Shown in pieces: positions 16,989 to 25,077 of a stretch of 64,000 nt of DNA. The DNA is from Nocardioides alkalitolerans DSM 16699. Its GTDB lineage: Bacteria; Actinomycetota; Actinomycetes; Propionibacteriales; Nocardioidaceae. Positions within the stretch are counted from its first letter, which is position 1. Each line of letters begins with the position of its first letter. The notes under the pieces were generated by a model, which ran no database searches, was not told the DNA's origin, and worked only from the letters and a program-made list of their open reading frames with translations. The stretch lies in assembly GCF_000426525.1 (NCBI RefSeq), contig NZ_AUFN01000010.1, positions 1,174,582-1,238,581 of the forward strand, in the 5' to 3' direction. The translations under genes and the position numbers were made by a program.

Positions 16989-18567
16989 GGGCGTCCTCCA
17001 GCACGGCCGTCTCCTCGGCGAGCTGCGTGCGCAGCACCGCCTTCGCCACCTTGTCCAGCGTCGACCGGGGCAGGTCGTCGACCACGCGGATCTCCCGCGG
17101 CCGCTTGAAGTCGGTCAGCAGCTCGGCGCAGGCGGCGGTGGCCGCCTCGACGGAGACCCGCTCCCCCGACCGGGCCGTCACGAACGCCACGGGCACCTCG
17201 CCGAGCATCCGGTCGGGCCGGCCGACGACCGCGACCTCGTCGACCCCGGCGACCCCGCGCAGCACCCGCTCGATCTCGGGGGCGCCGATGTTCTCCCCGC
17301 CCACCTTGAGCACGTCCTTGTCGCGCTCCACGAACCAGAGGTCGCCCCCCTCGTCGAGCCGCACGCGGTCGCCGGTGCGGAACCAGCCGTCGGCGGTGAA
17401 GGCCGCGGCGGTGGCCGCCGCGTCGCCGAGGTACTCCGAGAACAGGGAGACCCCCCGCACGCCGCGCACGCGCAGCTCGCCGTCGCCGCCGGGGACCACC
17501 GGGCGGCCCTCATCGTCGACGACGGCCACGTCGTACTCGCTCGCCGCCCGCCCCATCGAGCCCGCGGCCCCCGGGTGGTGGAGGTCGCTGACAAGGGGGT
17601 GCGTGACGGTCTCCGTCATGCCGAACCAGCCGATCGCGCCGACGCCGCCGGTGGCCGCCGACGGGGTGACGACCGCGCTGTTGCCCCAGCCGCGGAAGCG
17701 GTGGTGCTCCGGCACGTCGTGGCCCTCGAGCGCCCGCAGGCAGAAGGAGACCACCGACGACCAGGTGGCGCCGTACCGCACCGCCGTCGGCCAGAACCGG
17801 CTCGCGGAGAACCGCGGCTGCAGCACGAGCGCACCGCCCGACCACAGCGTGGAGAGGAAGGAGTAGGAGAGCGCGTTGGTGTGGAACAGCGGCAGGTGCA
17901 CGAGGTTCACGTCGCCGGGCCCGAGGCCCTGGTGGGCGGCGCCGACCTGCCCGGCCCACAGCGCGCTCGCCTGCGACCAGACGACGCCCTTCGGCCGGGC
18001 GGTCGTGCCGGAGGTGTACTGGATGCTCGCGGGCGCGCCGGGGGCCACACCGCGCGGGTACGGCGCGGGGTCCCCGGCCAGCAGCCCCGCGAAGGTGCCC
18101 CGGGCCGCACCGCAGGCGCCGTCGACGTAGAGCCGCGCGGCGGGCGCGGCCAGGGCCACGTTGTCGGCCCGGTCGGGCGTGGTGAGCACGCCGACGGCCT
18201 CGCTGTGGCCCAGCGCGTAGGTCAGCTCGTCGCGCGAGAGCCGCGGGTTGAGGCAGACCGCGACCGCCCCGAGCGAGGCCACCGCCGCCCAGGTGAGCAG
18301 GAACGCCGGACCGTTGGGCAGCACGAGGGCGAACCGCTCGCCGGGCCGCAGCCCGTGGGCGTGCAGCGCGCCGGCGATGCGGTCGACGTCGGCGGCGAAC
18401 TCGCGGCGGGTCCAGCGACCGGGGTCGCCGTCGAAGGGCGACCAGAGCAGGAAGGGCCGGTCCGGCGTGCGGCGGGCCCACGTCTCGACCAGCCAGCCGA
18501 CGTCGCGGCCCTGAGCAGCGGCGACCGGGGCAGCGGCGACCGGAGCAGCGGCGACCGGGGCGCTCAC
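16981..18567 (-). CDS. AMP-dependent acyl-CoA synthetase/ligase
   Basis: A 528-aa ANL-superfamily adenylate-forming enzyme. The ATP-binding P-loop is YTSGTTARPKGV; later motifs are GWFGMTETV, DGWFRTGD and the hinge region near KVGGENIGAPEIE; the C-terminal catalytic lysine is within STLDKVAKAVL. It activates a carboxylic acid to its CoA thioester in the cytoplasm. The GTG start overlaps the aldehyde dehydrogenase stop (GTGA), so oxidation of an aldehyde to an acid and its activation are encoded back to back. The N-terminus has an odd Ala-Pro-Val repeat encoded by three tandem 15-bp units. Confidence 0.9.
   Translation of the reverse strand: MSAPVAAAPVAAAPVAAAQGRDVGWLVETWARRTPDRPFLLWSPFDGDPGRWTRREFAADVDRIAGALHAHGLRPGERFALVLPNGPAFLLTWAAVASLGAVAVCLNPRLSRDELTYALGHSEAVGVLTTPDRADNVALAAPAARLYVDGACGAARGTFAGLLAGDPAPYPRGVAPGAPASIQYTSGTTARPKGVVWSQASALWAGQVGAAHQGLGPGDVNLVHLPLFHTNALSYSFLSTLWSGGALVLQPRFSASRFWPTAVRYGATWSSVVSFCLRALEGHDVPEHHRFRGWGNSAVVTPSAATGGVGAIGWFGMTETVTHPLVSDLHHPGAAGSMGRAASEYDVAVVDDEGRPVVPGGDGELRVRGVRGVSLFSEYLGDAAATAAAFTADGWFRTGDRVRLDEGGDLWFVERDKDVLKVGGENIGAPEIERVLRGVAGVDEVAVVGRPDRMLGEVPVAFVTARSGERVSVEAATAACAELLTDFKRPREIRVVDDLPRSTLDKVAKAVLRTQLAEETAVLEDARA
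18514..18558. repeat. Three tandem 15-bp repeats inside the ligase N-terminus
   Basis: Three copies (18514, 18529, 18544) of a 15-bp unit, differing at one base, encode a PVAAA repeat at residues 4-18 of the ligase, immediately after its start. Confidence 0.85.
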
Positions 18568-20033
18568 AGCGGCCACTGCAGGTGCTTGACGGTGAAGAAC
18601 TCGGCGAAGCCGTCCTCGCCCATCTCCATGCCGACGCCCGACTGCTTGGCCCCGACCCACGGCACGTCGGGGCGACCGGCTCCCCCGCCGTTGACGGCCA
18701 CGGTGCCGGACTCGAGCCGCCCTGCGACCGCGAGGGCCTCCTCCGGCTCCCCCCAGACCAGGGCGTTGAGGCCGTAGCGGCTGTTGTTGGCGATCGCGAC
18801 GGCCTCGTCCACCGTGTCGTAGACGAGCACGGCGGCGATCGGCGCGAAGAGCTCGTCCTGGCAGATCTCATCGTCGGCGCCGACCCCGTCGACGAGCGTC
18901 GGCATCAGGAACCAGCCGTCGAGGCCCTCGGGACGGGTGCCTCCCACCAGCACCCGGGCGCCGCCGGCGACCGCCCGCTCGAGGTAGCCCTCGACCCGGG
19001 TGCGGTGCTCGGCCGAGATGAGCGGGCCGACCTCCGTCGTGGCCAGCGTGGGGTCGCCCGTGGGCACGTGGTCGGTGAGGAACGCGACGGCCTTCGCGAC
19101 GAACGCCTCGGCGTCGTCGCGGTGCACGAGGATGCGCGTGGTGGCGCCGCAGCCCTGGCCCGCGTTGCGGCAGAACCGCAGCATCGACGGCCCGACGGCG
19201 CGGTCGAGGTCGGCGCCCGGCAGCACGACCGTGGGCGACTTGCCGCCCAGCTCGAGCACGATCTTCTTGTTCGTCGGCGCCGCCGCCGTCATCACGGCCT
19301 CGCCCACCGCGTTGGAGCCGGTGAAGGTCACCATGTCGACCGCCTCGTGCGACGACAGCAGCTGCCCGACCTCGGGTCCGCCGGTGACGAGGTTGAGCAC
19401 GCCCGCGGGCACCCCCGCCTCCTCGGCGAGCCGCACGAACGCGAGCGTGCACAACGTGCCGCGCGGCGAGGGCAGCAGCACGACCGAGCAGCCGGCGGCC
19501 AGCGCGGGCGCGACCTTCCAGGCGATCATGTTGATCGGGTAGTTGTACGGCGTGATCGCCGCGACGACGCCGATCGGCTCCCGCAGCAGCACGCTGGCGG
19601 CGGGGAACGGCAGCTCGAGCGGCGGCAGCTCCTCGCGGTAGCCGCCGCGGGGCCCGGCCTCGGCCCGGTCGGCGGCCCAGCGGACGTTCACGACGGGCGT
19701 CGCGGTCTGCAGGCTCCGCGCCAGGGCGATCGGCGAGCCGACCTCGGCGGTGACGAGCTGCGCCAGCTCCTCGTGGTGCTCCTCCATGAGGGCGGCCAGG
19801 CGCCGCAGCACCCCGGCCCGCTCCTGCGGCGAGCGGCCACGCCACACGCGCGCGTCGAACGAGCGGCGCGCGGCGAGCACGGCCTCGCCGGCCTGCTCGA
19901 CGTCGGAGCCGGTCCACGTCGCGAGGGTGGCCGCCGTACCCGGGTCGACGCTGGTGAAGGACGCGCCCCGGCCCTCCCGCCAGGTGCCGTCGACGTACGT
20001 CGTGGTCGAGCTGTCGGGGAGCGTCAGGGTCAT
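18564..20033 (-). CDS. Aldehyde dehydrogenase family protein
   Basis: A 489-aa NAD(P)-dependent aldehyde dehydrogenase of normal length. Catalytic Cys295 is in NAGQGCGATTR and the general base Glu261 in LELGGKSP; ITPYNYPI is at about 160-167. One cofactor-site residue is unusual: the conserved Lys of the LKPSE motif is Leu187 here (VVLLPSP), so cofactor binding may differ. It probably oxidises the aldehyde made by the P450 or LLM enzyme to an acid that the next gene product activates. The start overlaps the preceding small AtuA-like gene (ATGA). Confidence 0.9.
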   Translation of the reverse strand: MTLTLPDSSTTTYVDGTWREGRGASFTSVDPGTAATLATWTGSDVEQAGEAVLAARRSFDARVWRGRSPQERAGVLRRLAALMEEHHEELAQLVTAEVGSPIALARSLQTATPVVNVRWAADRAEAGPRGGYREELPPLELPFPAASVLLREPIGVVAAITPYNYPINMIAWKVAPALAAGCSVVLLPSPRGTLCTLAFVRLAEEAGVPAGVLNLVTGGPEVGQLLSSHEAVDMVTFTGSNAVGEAVMTAAAPTNKKIVLELGGKSPTVVLPGADLDRAVGPSMLRFCRNAGQGCGATTRILVHRDDAEAFVAKAVAFLTDHVPTGDPTLATTEVGPLISAEHRTRVEGYLERAVAGGARVLVGGTRPEGLDGWFLMPTLVDGVGADDEICQDELFAPIAAVLVYDTVDEAVAIANNSRYGLNALVWGEPEEALAVAGRLESGTVAVNGGGAGRPDVPWVGAKQSGVGMEMGEDGFAEFFTVKHLQWPL

Positions 20034-20374
20034 GCGGTCTCCTCGCCGGCCGCTGCCCCGGTGGGGGCGCGGTCGGGCAGGTCGATGTCGAGCACGAGGG
20101 ACTGGAAGGCCTTGCCGTGCGGGTCGGCGCGCAGGGTCATCGACACGCCACCGCCCAGGGCGCGGTCGAGCACGAAGTTGAGGCCGTGCACCCGGGGCAG
20201 CTCGTAGCGCACGACGCTGCCCTCGACGAGCGCACCGAAGTGGTCGCGCACGCGGTCGGCGGTGAGGTGCTGGACGAGCAGCGGGTAGTCGGCCTCGTCG
20301 TAGACGAAGACGCAGATGTTGCTGACGTCGCCCTTGTCGCCCGAGCGGCTGGCGGCGATCTCGCGGAGCTTCAC
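20030..20374 (-). CDS. Small AtuA-associated protein
   Basis: A 114-aa protein beginning KLREIAASRSGDKGDVSNI. The RSGDKGD-NI pattern marks the small C-terminal domain of AtuA-like proteins (acyclic terpene utilisation), which in many organisms is fused to the large domain. Here it is a separate gene whose GTG overlaps the end of the large AtuA gene (GTGA), so the two should form one complex. The molecular function of the family is not established. Confidence 0.8.
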   Translation of the reverse strand: MKLREIAASRSGDKGDVSNICVFVYDEADYPLLVQHLTADRVRDHFGALVEGSVVRYELPRVHGLNFVLDRALGGGVSMTLRADPHGKAFQSLVLDIDLPDRAPTGAAAGEETA

Positions 20375-21720
20375 GCGACCCCCACCTCCGTGCGCACCGG
20401 CACGAGGTCGCGCGGCACGTACGCCGGGGTGACGCCGAGCGCGGGCACCACCGAGCTGGTGTTGCCGCCCCCGCCGGCGGGGCCGAAGTAGAGCAGCTCG
20501 GTCTCGTGCGCGGCGGTGCGCGCGACGTCGTACGACGTGCTGCGCAGCGCCAGCCGCAGCCGGACCTCGGCGGGGTAGCCCCCGCGCAGGCGGTCGCCGA
20601 GGATCGAGTCCATCCCCACGAGGTCGACGCGCATCTCGTCGATCTGCGAGGCGTACGGCGCCAGCCGCGCCCGCACGACCTCCTCCGCGCGCCGGGCCCG
20701 CTCGACGCAGCCGGGGCCGGCGTAGGACATCTCCCCCGTCGCCCGCCAGCCCTGGTCGATCCCGACGAGCACCTTGAGGGTCTCGGGCCAGGCGGTGCCC
20801 CGTGCGCCGGAGATGCGGACGCGGTCGCCACCGAGGTCGTCGACGTCGAGGCCGGTGAAGTCGGCGGTCACGTCGGGCGTCAGGTAGGCGGCCGGGTCGT
20901 GGATCTCGTAGTAGAGCTGGGTCTTCATCGTCATGGCGTCGACCGCGCCGCCGGTGCCCGGGAGCTTGGTGACGACGACCGACCCGTCGGAGACCTCGCC
21001 GATCGGGAAGCCCAGGTGGTGGGGGTCCGGCACGACGCGGTACGGCGGGTCCTCGTAGTTGCCGCCGGTCGAGTGCACCCCGCACTCGAGCAGGTGGCCC
21101 ACGAGGGTGGCGTGGCCGACGCGGTCCCAGTCGTCGAGGTCCCACCCGAGCTCGTGGCAGATCGGGCCCACGAAGAGGGAGGGGTCGGCGAGCCGCCCGC
21201 CGAGCACGATCTGCGCGTCCTCGCGCAGGCAGTCGACGATCCCGCCCGCGCCGAGGTAGGCGTTGGCCGACACGACCCGGTCGCCGAGCGCGCGCACGGT
21301 CGTGCCGAGCTCGGGCAGGTCGGCGTCGAGCTCGTGCACCAGGTCGCGCACGTCGTCGCCGTGGATGACGCCGATGCGCACGCCCGGCAGCTCGACCTCC
21401 TTCAGCGCGCGGGAGAAGTCGTCACGCGCGGCGTCGGGGTTGGCGGCGCCGAAGTTGCCGACGACCTTGCCGCCCGCGGCGAGGTAGTCGCGCAGCAGCG
21501 GCACCAGCGCGGCGATCCGTCGGTCCTGCCCGCTCGCGGGGTCCTGCCGGCGTCGTACCTGGGCGAGCGCCATGGTGCGCTCGGCCAGGCAGTCGAAGCC
21601 GAGGTAGGAGACCCGCCCGCTCGCGGCCATGGCCGCGACGGAGTCGAGCCGGTCGTCGGCGTACGCCGAGCCCGCCCCGAGGGAGAGGAGGGCCGGGGGG
21701 CGCCGCGCGTCGGCGGCCAC
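20371..21720 (-). CDS. AtuA-family protein (acyclic terpene utilisation)
   Basis: A 449-aa protein of the AtuA/DUF1446 family: N-terminal GAGSAYADDRLDS, then GKVVGNFGAANPDAA, GGRLADPSLFVGPI and HSTGGNYEDPP. In pseudomonads AtuA is encoded with the geranyl-CoA carboxylase for citronellol/geranic acid breakdown, but its reaction is unproven. No biotin carboxylase is encoded in this window, so a different terpenoid-like or branched acyl-CoA is likely. The GTG start at 21720 is two bases after the ferredoxin stop. It is the second gene of the long leftward operon. Confidence 0.85.
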   Translation of the reverse strand: MAADARRPPALLSLGAGSAYADDRLDSVAAMAASGRVSYLGFDCLAERTMALAQVRRRQDPASGQDRRIAALVPLLRDYLAAGGKVVGNFGAANPDAARDDFSRALKEVELPGVRIGVIHGDDVRDLVHELDADLPELGTTVRALGDRVVSANAYLGAGGIVDCLREDAQIVLGGRLADPSLFVGPICHELGWDLDDWDRVGHATLVGHLLECGVHSTGGNYEDPPYRVVPDPHHLGFPIGEVSDGSVVVTKLPGTGGAVDAMTMKTQLYYEIHDPAAYLTPDVTADFTGLDVDDLGGDRVRISGARGTAWPETLKVLVGIDQGWRATGEMSYAGPGCVERARRAEEVVRARLAPYASQIDEMRVDLVGMDSILGDRLRGGYPAEVRLRLALRSTSYDVARTAAHETELLYFGPAGGGGNTSSVVPALGVTPAYVPRDLVPVRTEVGVA

Positions 21721-21722
21721 GC

Positions 21723-21914
21723 TCAGTCGACCTCGATGGCGAGCTCGGGGCAGCTGTCCGCCGCGAGCTGCGCCTCGTCCTCCTGGCCCGCCGGGATGAG
21801 CTCGTCCTTCACGTAGGCGTTGCCGTCCTCCTCGCGCGCGAAGAAGAGGTCGGGGGCGCTGATGCGGCACAGGCCGTGGCCCTGGCAGCGGTCGTCGTCG
21901 ACCTTCACGTGCAT
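21723..21914 (-). CDS. Small iron-sulfur ferredoxin (P450-associated type)
   Basis: A 63-aa ferredoxin with Cys10-QGHGL-Cys16 and Cys55-Pro as cluster ligands and His13 at the variable position, the pattern CxxHxxC...CP of actinobacterial P450 ferredoxins (3Fe-4S or 4Fe-4S). The ATG at 21914 is chosen over the longer frame because GGAGG stands six to seven bases before it. It is the first gene of the leftward operon and divergent from the second P450. It should carry electrons from the reductase at 25078 to both P450s. Confidence 0.92.
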   Translation of the reverse strand: MHVKVDDDRCQGHGLCRISAPDLFFAREEDGNAYVKDELIPAGQEDEAQLAADSCPELAIEVD

Positions 21915-21952
21915 GGGGTTCCTCCTCGATTTCGGTCTCCGGTGCGCCCTGG

Positions 21953-21970
21953 AAATGGTGTGATCCATTT
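21953..21970. promoter_or_regulatory. 18-bp inverted repeat (putative operator, ferredoxin side)
   Basis: AAATGG-TGTGAT-CCATTT is a perfect 6-bp inverted repeat with a 6-bp spacer, in the 149-bp region between the divergent ferredoxin and P450 genes. Same architecture as the site at 21994. Confidence 0.55.
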
Positions 21971-21993
21971 GACAGCGAGCGAATCGAGTATAA

Positions 21994-22011
21994 CCATGAT
22001 CACATTCATGG
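21994..22011. promoter_or_regulatory. 18-bp inverted repeat (putative operator, P450 side)
   Basis: CCATGA-TCACAT-TCATGG is a perfect 6-bp inverted repeat with a 6-bp spacer, 52 bp before the P450 start. Read on the other strand it shares the core TGTGATC with the neighbouring repeat, so the two may be an opposed pair of sites for one protein. Confidence 0.55.
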
Positions 22012-22063
22012 GAAGTCCCTCGCGGACCCCAGGACGCACGCCCCGAGACGAAGGACGAGACCG

Positions 22064-23323
22064 ATGACCGAGACGGCCCACCGCGCCCCCGTGGTCGACT
22101 TCGACCACAACTCCGACGAGCACTCGGCCGATCCTGCTGGCTCCTACCGCGCGCTGCGCGAGGAGCACCCCGTCGCGTGGTCCGACGCCCACGGAGGCTA
22201 CTGGGTCCTCTCCGGCTACGACGCCGTCTTCGAGGCGGCGCGCGACGACTACACCTTCTCCTCGGCCCGCAACAGCTACGGCGGCGAGGGCCTCTCGGTG
22301 GTCATCCCGAAGACGCCGGCCCCGTTCCACATCCCGATCGAGATCGACCCGCCCGACTTCAAGAAGTGGCGCAAGCTGATCAACCCGATCACCGCTCCCG
22401 CCGCCGTCGAGCGCATGGAGAAGATCGTCCAGCACTTCGTGACCGCGTTCATCGACGACATCATCGAGGTCGGCGAGGCCGACCTGACCTCCGTCATCGG
22501 CGTGCCCGCCATCGTCACGGTCGACTGGCTCGGCCTGCCGATCGAGCACTGGAAGACCTACGCGTTCGCCTTCCACGCGCTGCTCGTCGCGGTGCCCGGC
22601 ACCCCCGAGTTCGACAAGGCCGTCAACGTCGACCTGCCGATGCTCGAGAAGGTCACGAAGGGCGTCATCGCGGAGCGGATGGCCGACCCGAAGGACGACA
22701 TCATCAGCTACCTGGCCGGCCAGGAGGTCGACGGTCGCCCGATCACCGCCGACGAGGTGTTCGCCATCGTCGACCTGCTGCTCTCCGGCGGCGTCGGCAC
22801 GACCGCCTCGCTCGTCTCCAACACCGTCGTGTGGCTCTACAAGAACCAGGACGTGCGCGCCGACCTCATCGAGAACCCCGACAAGCTCGAGCGGGCGATC
22901 GAGGAGTTCCTCCGCTTCTTCTCCCCCACGCAGGGCCTCGCCCGCACGGTGACGAAGGACGTCGAGTTCCAGGGCGTCGACATGCACGAGGGCGACCGCG
23001 TGCTCATCGCGTGGTCGTCGGCCAACCGCGACGCCGGTCACTTCGAGGACGCCGACGAGGTCGACATCGAGCGCTGGCCCAACCGCCACACCGCCTTCGG
23101 CATCGGCGCGCACCGCTGCGCCGGCTCCCACCTCGGCCGCGCCATGGCGAAGGAGCTGCTCAGCCAGATCCTCGGCCGCATGGGCGACTACGTCGTCGAC
23201 CTCGACGCGCTCGAGCCCTACCCGCACCAGGGCACCAACACCGGCTGGCAGGCGATCCCGGCGACGTTCACCCCCGGCCCGCGCGTGCTCGAGGGCGACC
23301 CGCTCGCCGCCACCGAGAAGTGA
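22064..23323 (+). CDS. Cytochrome P450 (second paralogue)
   Basis: A 419-aa P450 clearly paralogous to the one at 10246 along its length. Heme ligand is Cys352 in FGIGAHRCAG; ExxR is Glu281-Arg284. The I-helix again reads SGGVGTT (241-247) with Gly in place of the conserved acid, so this is a property of the subfamily, not a single mutation. First gene of a rightward operon with a KstD-like flavoprotein, ferredoxin reductase and MFS exporter, and divergent from the ferredoxin gene. Together these give a complete class-I P450 electron-transfer chain. Substrate unknown. Confidence 0.94.
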   Translation: MTETAHRAPVVDFDHNSDEHSADPAGSYRALREEHPVAWSDAHGGYWVLSGYDAVFEAARDDYTFSSARNSYGGEGLSVVIPKTPAPFHIPIEIDPPDFKKWRKLINPITAPAAVERMEKIVQHFVTAFIDDIIEVGEADLTSVIGVPAIVTVDWLGLPIEHWKTYAFAFHALLVAVPGTPEFDKAVNVDLPMLEKVTKGVIAERMADPKDDIISYLAGQEVDGRPITADEVFAIVDLLLSGGVGTTASLVSNTVVWLYKNQDVRADLIENPDKLERAIEEFLRFFSPTQGLARTVTKDVEFQGVDMHEGDRVLIAWSSANRDAGHFEDADEVDIERWPNRHTAFGIGAHRCAGSHLGRAMAKELLSQILGRMGDYVVDLDALEPYPHQGTNTGWQAIPATFTPGPRVLEGDPLAATEK

Positions 23324-23383
23324 CCGTCCGCCACCACCTCTGAGCCGCGCCGCGCGCGACCCAGCGTCGTACGAGGAGCCGAG

Positions 23384-25015
23384 ATGCCCGAGGGCCGCCC
23401 CGCGCAGGAGCAGCACGACGCGTACGACGTGGTGGTGCTGGGCACCGGGGCGGCCGGCCTGACGGCGGCCCTGGCCGCGGCCCACGCGGGTGCGTCGGTG
23501 GGCCTCTTCGAGAAGGGCGAGAAGGTCGGCGGGACGACGGCGCTCTCCAGCGCGGTCGTGTGGCTGCCGGCCAACCGCTACGCCGCCGAGGCGGGCGTGG
23601 CGGACTCGCGCCAGGAGGGGCTCGACTACCTCGAGTCGCTCTCGCACGGGCTGATCCTGCCCGAGCTCGCCGAGGCCCTCGTCGACACGACCGCCGAGAT
23701 GCTCGACTGGCTCGAGGCCGACACCCCCGTGCACTTCCGGCTCGTGCCCGGCTTCCCCGACTACCACCCCGAGCACCCGGGCGGGAAGCCGACGGGCGGC
23801 CGCTCGATCGAGCCGGTGCTGTTCTCGTACGATGCGATCCCCACCTGGGTCGACCGGGTCGTCGGCGCACCGCGCCGCATGAACGTCTCCGACACGCCCA
23901 CCGGCGGCGGCACCGGCGTCCTGGCCGCCGACGAGCTCGCCCGCCGCGAGGAGTCCGGGCTCGAGGGCCTCGGCCGCGCCCTCGTCGGCAGCCTGCTCGC
24001 GGGCTGCCTCGAGCAGGGCGTCGTCCCGCAGACCCGGGCACGGGCGACCCGGCAGGTCGTCGAGGCCGACCGGGTGGTCGGTGTCGAGGTCGAGGGCCCC
24101 GACGGCGTGCGCACCGTGCGCGCCCGCTCGGTCGTGCTGGCCACGGGCGGCTTCGAGTACGACGCGGAGCTCGTGCGCGACTTCCTCCGCGGCCCGGTGC
24201 GCTCGCCCGCCGGAGTGCCGACCAACACGGGGGACGGGCTGCGGATGGCCATGCGGGTCGGCGCCCGGCTCGGCAACATGCGCGAGGCGTGGTGGGTGCC
24301 GGTCGTCGAGCTGCCCGGCGAGCGCGCCGACGGCGGCAGCAACGTCTTCCTGGTCCTGCGCGAGCGCACGCTCCCCCGCTCGATCGTGGTCAACGACCAG
24401 GGCCGCCGCTTCACGAACGAGGCGGCCAACTACAACGCCCTCGGCGGCGCCTTCCACGCGTTCGACCCGACGCGCTTCCGCTACGTCAACCAGCCGGCCC
24501 ACCTCGTCTTCGACGAGGGCTTCGTCCAGCGCTACGGCTGCTTCGGCAACGCCCCCGGCACCCCGGTGCCCGACTTCATCCACCGCGCCGGCTCGCTGGC
24601 CGAGCTCGCCGGGCTGATCGGCGTGCCCGCCCGGGCGCTCGACGAGACCGTGCAGCGTTGGAACACGATGGCCGCGGCCGGCCACGACGACGACTTCGAC
24701 CGGGGCGACAGCGCGTACGACGGCTGGTGCGGCGACCGCACGCAGTACCCCGGCGTCGGGGCCACGCTCGGACCGCTCGACCAGGCGCCGTACTACGCGG
24801 TCGAGCTCGTCGGCTCGACCCTCGGCACCAAGGGCGGACCGCGCACCGACGTCGACGGCGCCGTGCTCGACGTCGACGGCGACCGCATCGAGGGCCTCTT
24901 CGCGGCCGGCAACGCGATGGCCGGCCCCACCGGCATGGTCTACGGCGGCGCCGGCGGCACCCTCGGGCCCGCCATGGTCTTCGGCTACCGCGCCGGCCGC
25001 GCCGCCGCCCGCTGA
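23384..25015 (+). CDS. FAD-dependent dehydrogenase, 3-ketosteroid-delta1-dehydrogenase/fumarate-reductase family
   Basis: A 543-aa flavoprotein. The N-terminal FAD motif is VVLGTGAAGLTAALAAA (about 17-33), with KVGGTTALSS after it. The C-terminus has LGTKGGPRTD, LFAAGNAMAG and YGGAGGTLGPAMVFGY, the pattern of KstD-like enzymes. These remove hydrogens next to a ring ketone (steroid ring A) or reduce such double bonds. The ATG has GAGGAG five bases upstream. Between a P450 and a ferredoxin reductase, it is likely to act on a cyclic ketone intermediate; that the substrate is a steroid is not shown. Confidence 0.85.
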   Translation: MPEGRPAQEQHDAYDVVVLGTGAAGLTAALAAAHAGASVGLFEKGEKVGGTTALSSAVVWLPANRYAAEAGVADSRQEGLDYLESLSHGLILPELAEALVDTTAEMLDWLEADTPVHFRLVPGFPDYHPEHPGGKPTGGRSIEPVLFSYDAIPTWVDRVVGAPRRMNVSDTPTGGGTGVLAADELARREESGLEGLGRALVGSLLAGCLEQGVVPQTRARATRQVVEADRVVGVEVEGPDGVRTVRARSVVLATGGFEYDAELVRDFLRGPVRSPAGVPTNTGDGLRMAMRVGARLGNMREAWWVPVVELPGERADGGSNVFLVLRERTLPRSIVVNDQGRRFTNEAANYNALGGAFHAFDPTRFRYVNQPAHLVFDEGFVQRYGCFGNAPGTPVPDFIHRAGSLAELAGLIGVPARALDETVQRWNTMAAAGHDDDFDRGDSAYDGWCGDRTQYPGVGATLGPLDQAPYYAVELVGSTLGTKGGPRTDVDGAVLDVDGDRIEGLFAAGNAMAGPTGMVYGGAGGTLGPAMVFGYRAGRAAAR

Positions 25016-25077
25016 CCCCCCTCTCCCCGGCGACCGGTCCACCCGGCGCCCGACCCGTTCACGGAAGGACCCGCCCG

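Noticed and set aside
21905..25042. Very long minus-strand open frame of 1045 codons
   Set aside because: It runs antisense to two well-supported genes (P450 and KstD-like) and its translation is a biased Arg/Ala/Gly/His mixture; a GC-rich shadow frame.
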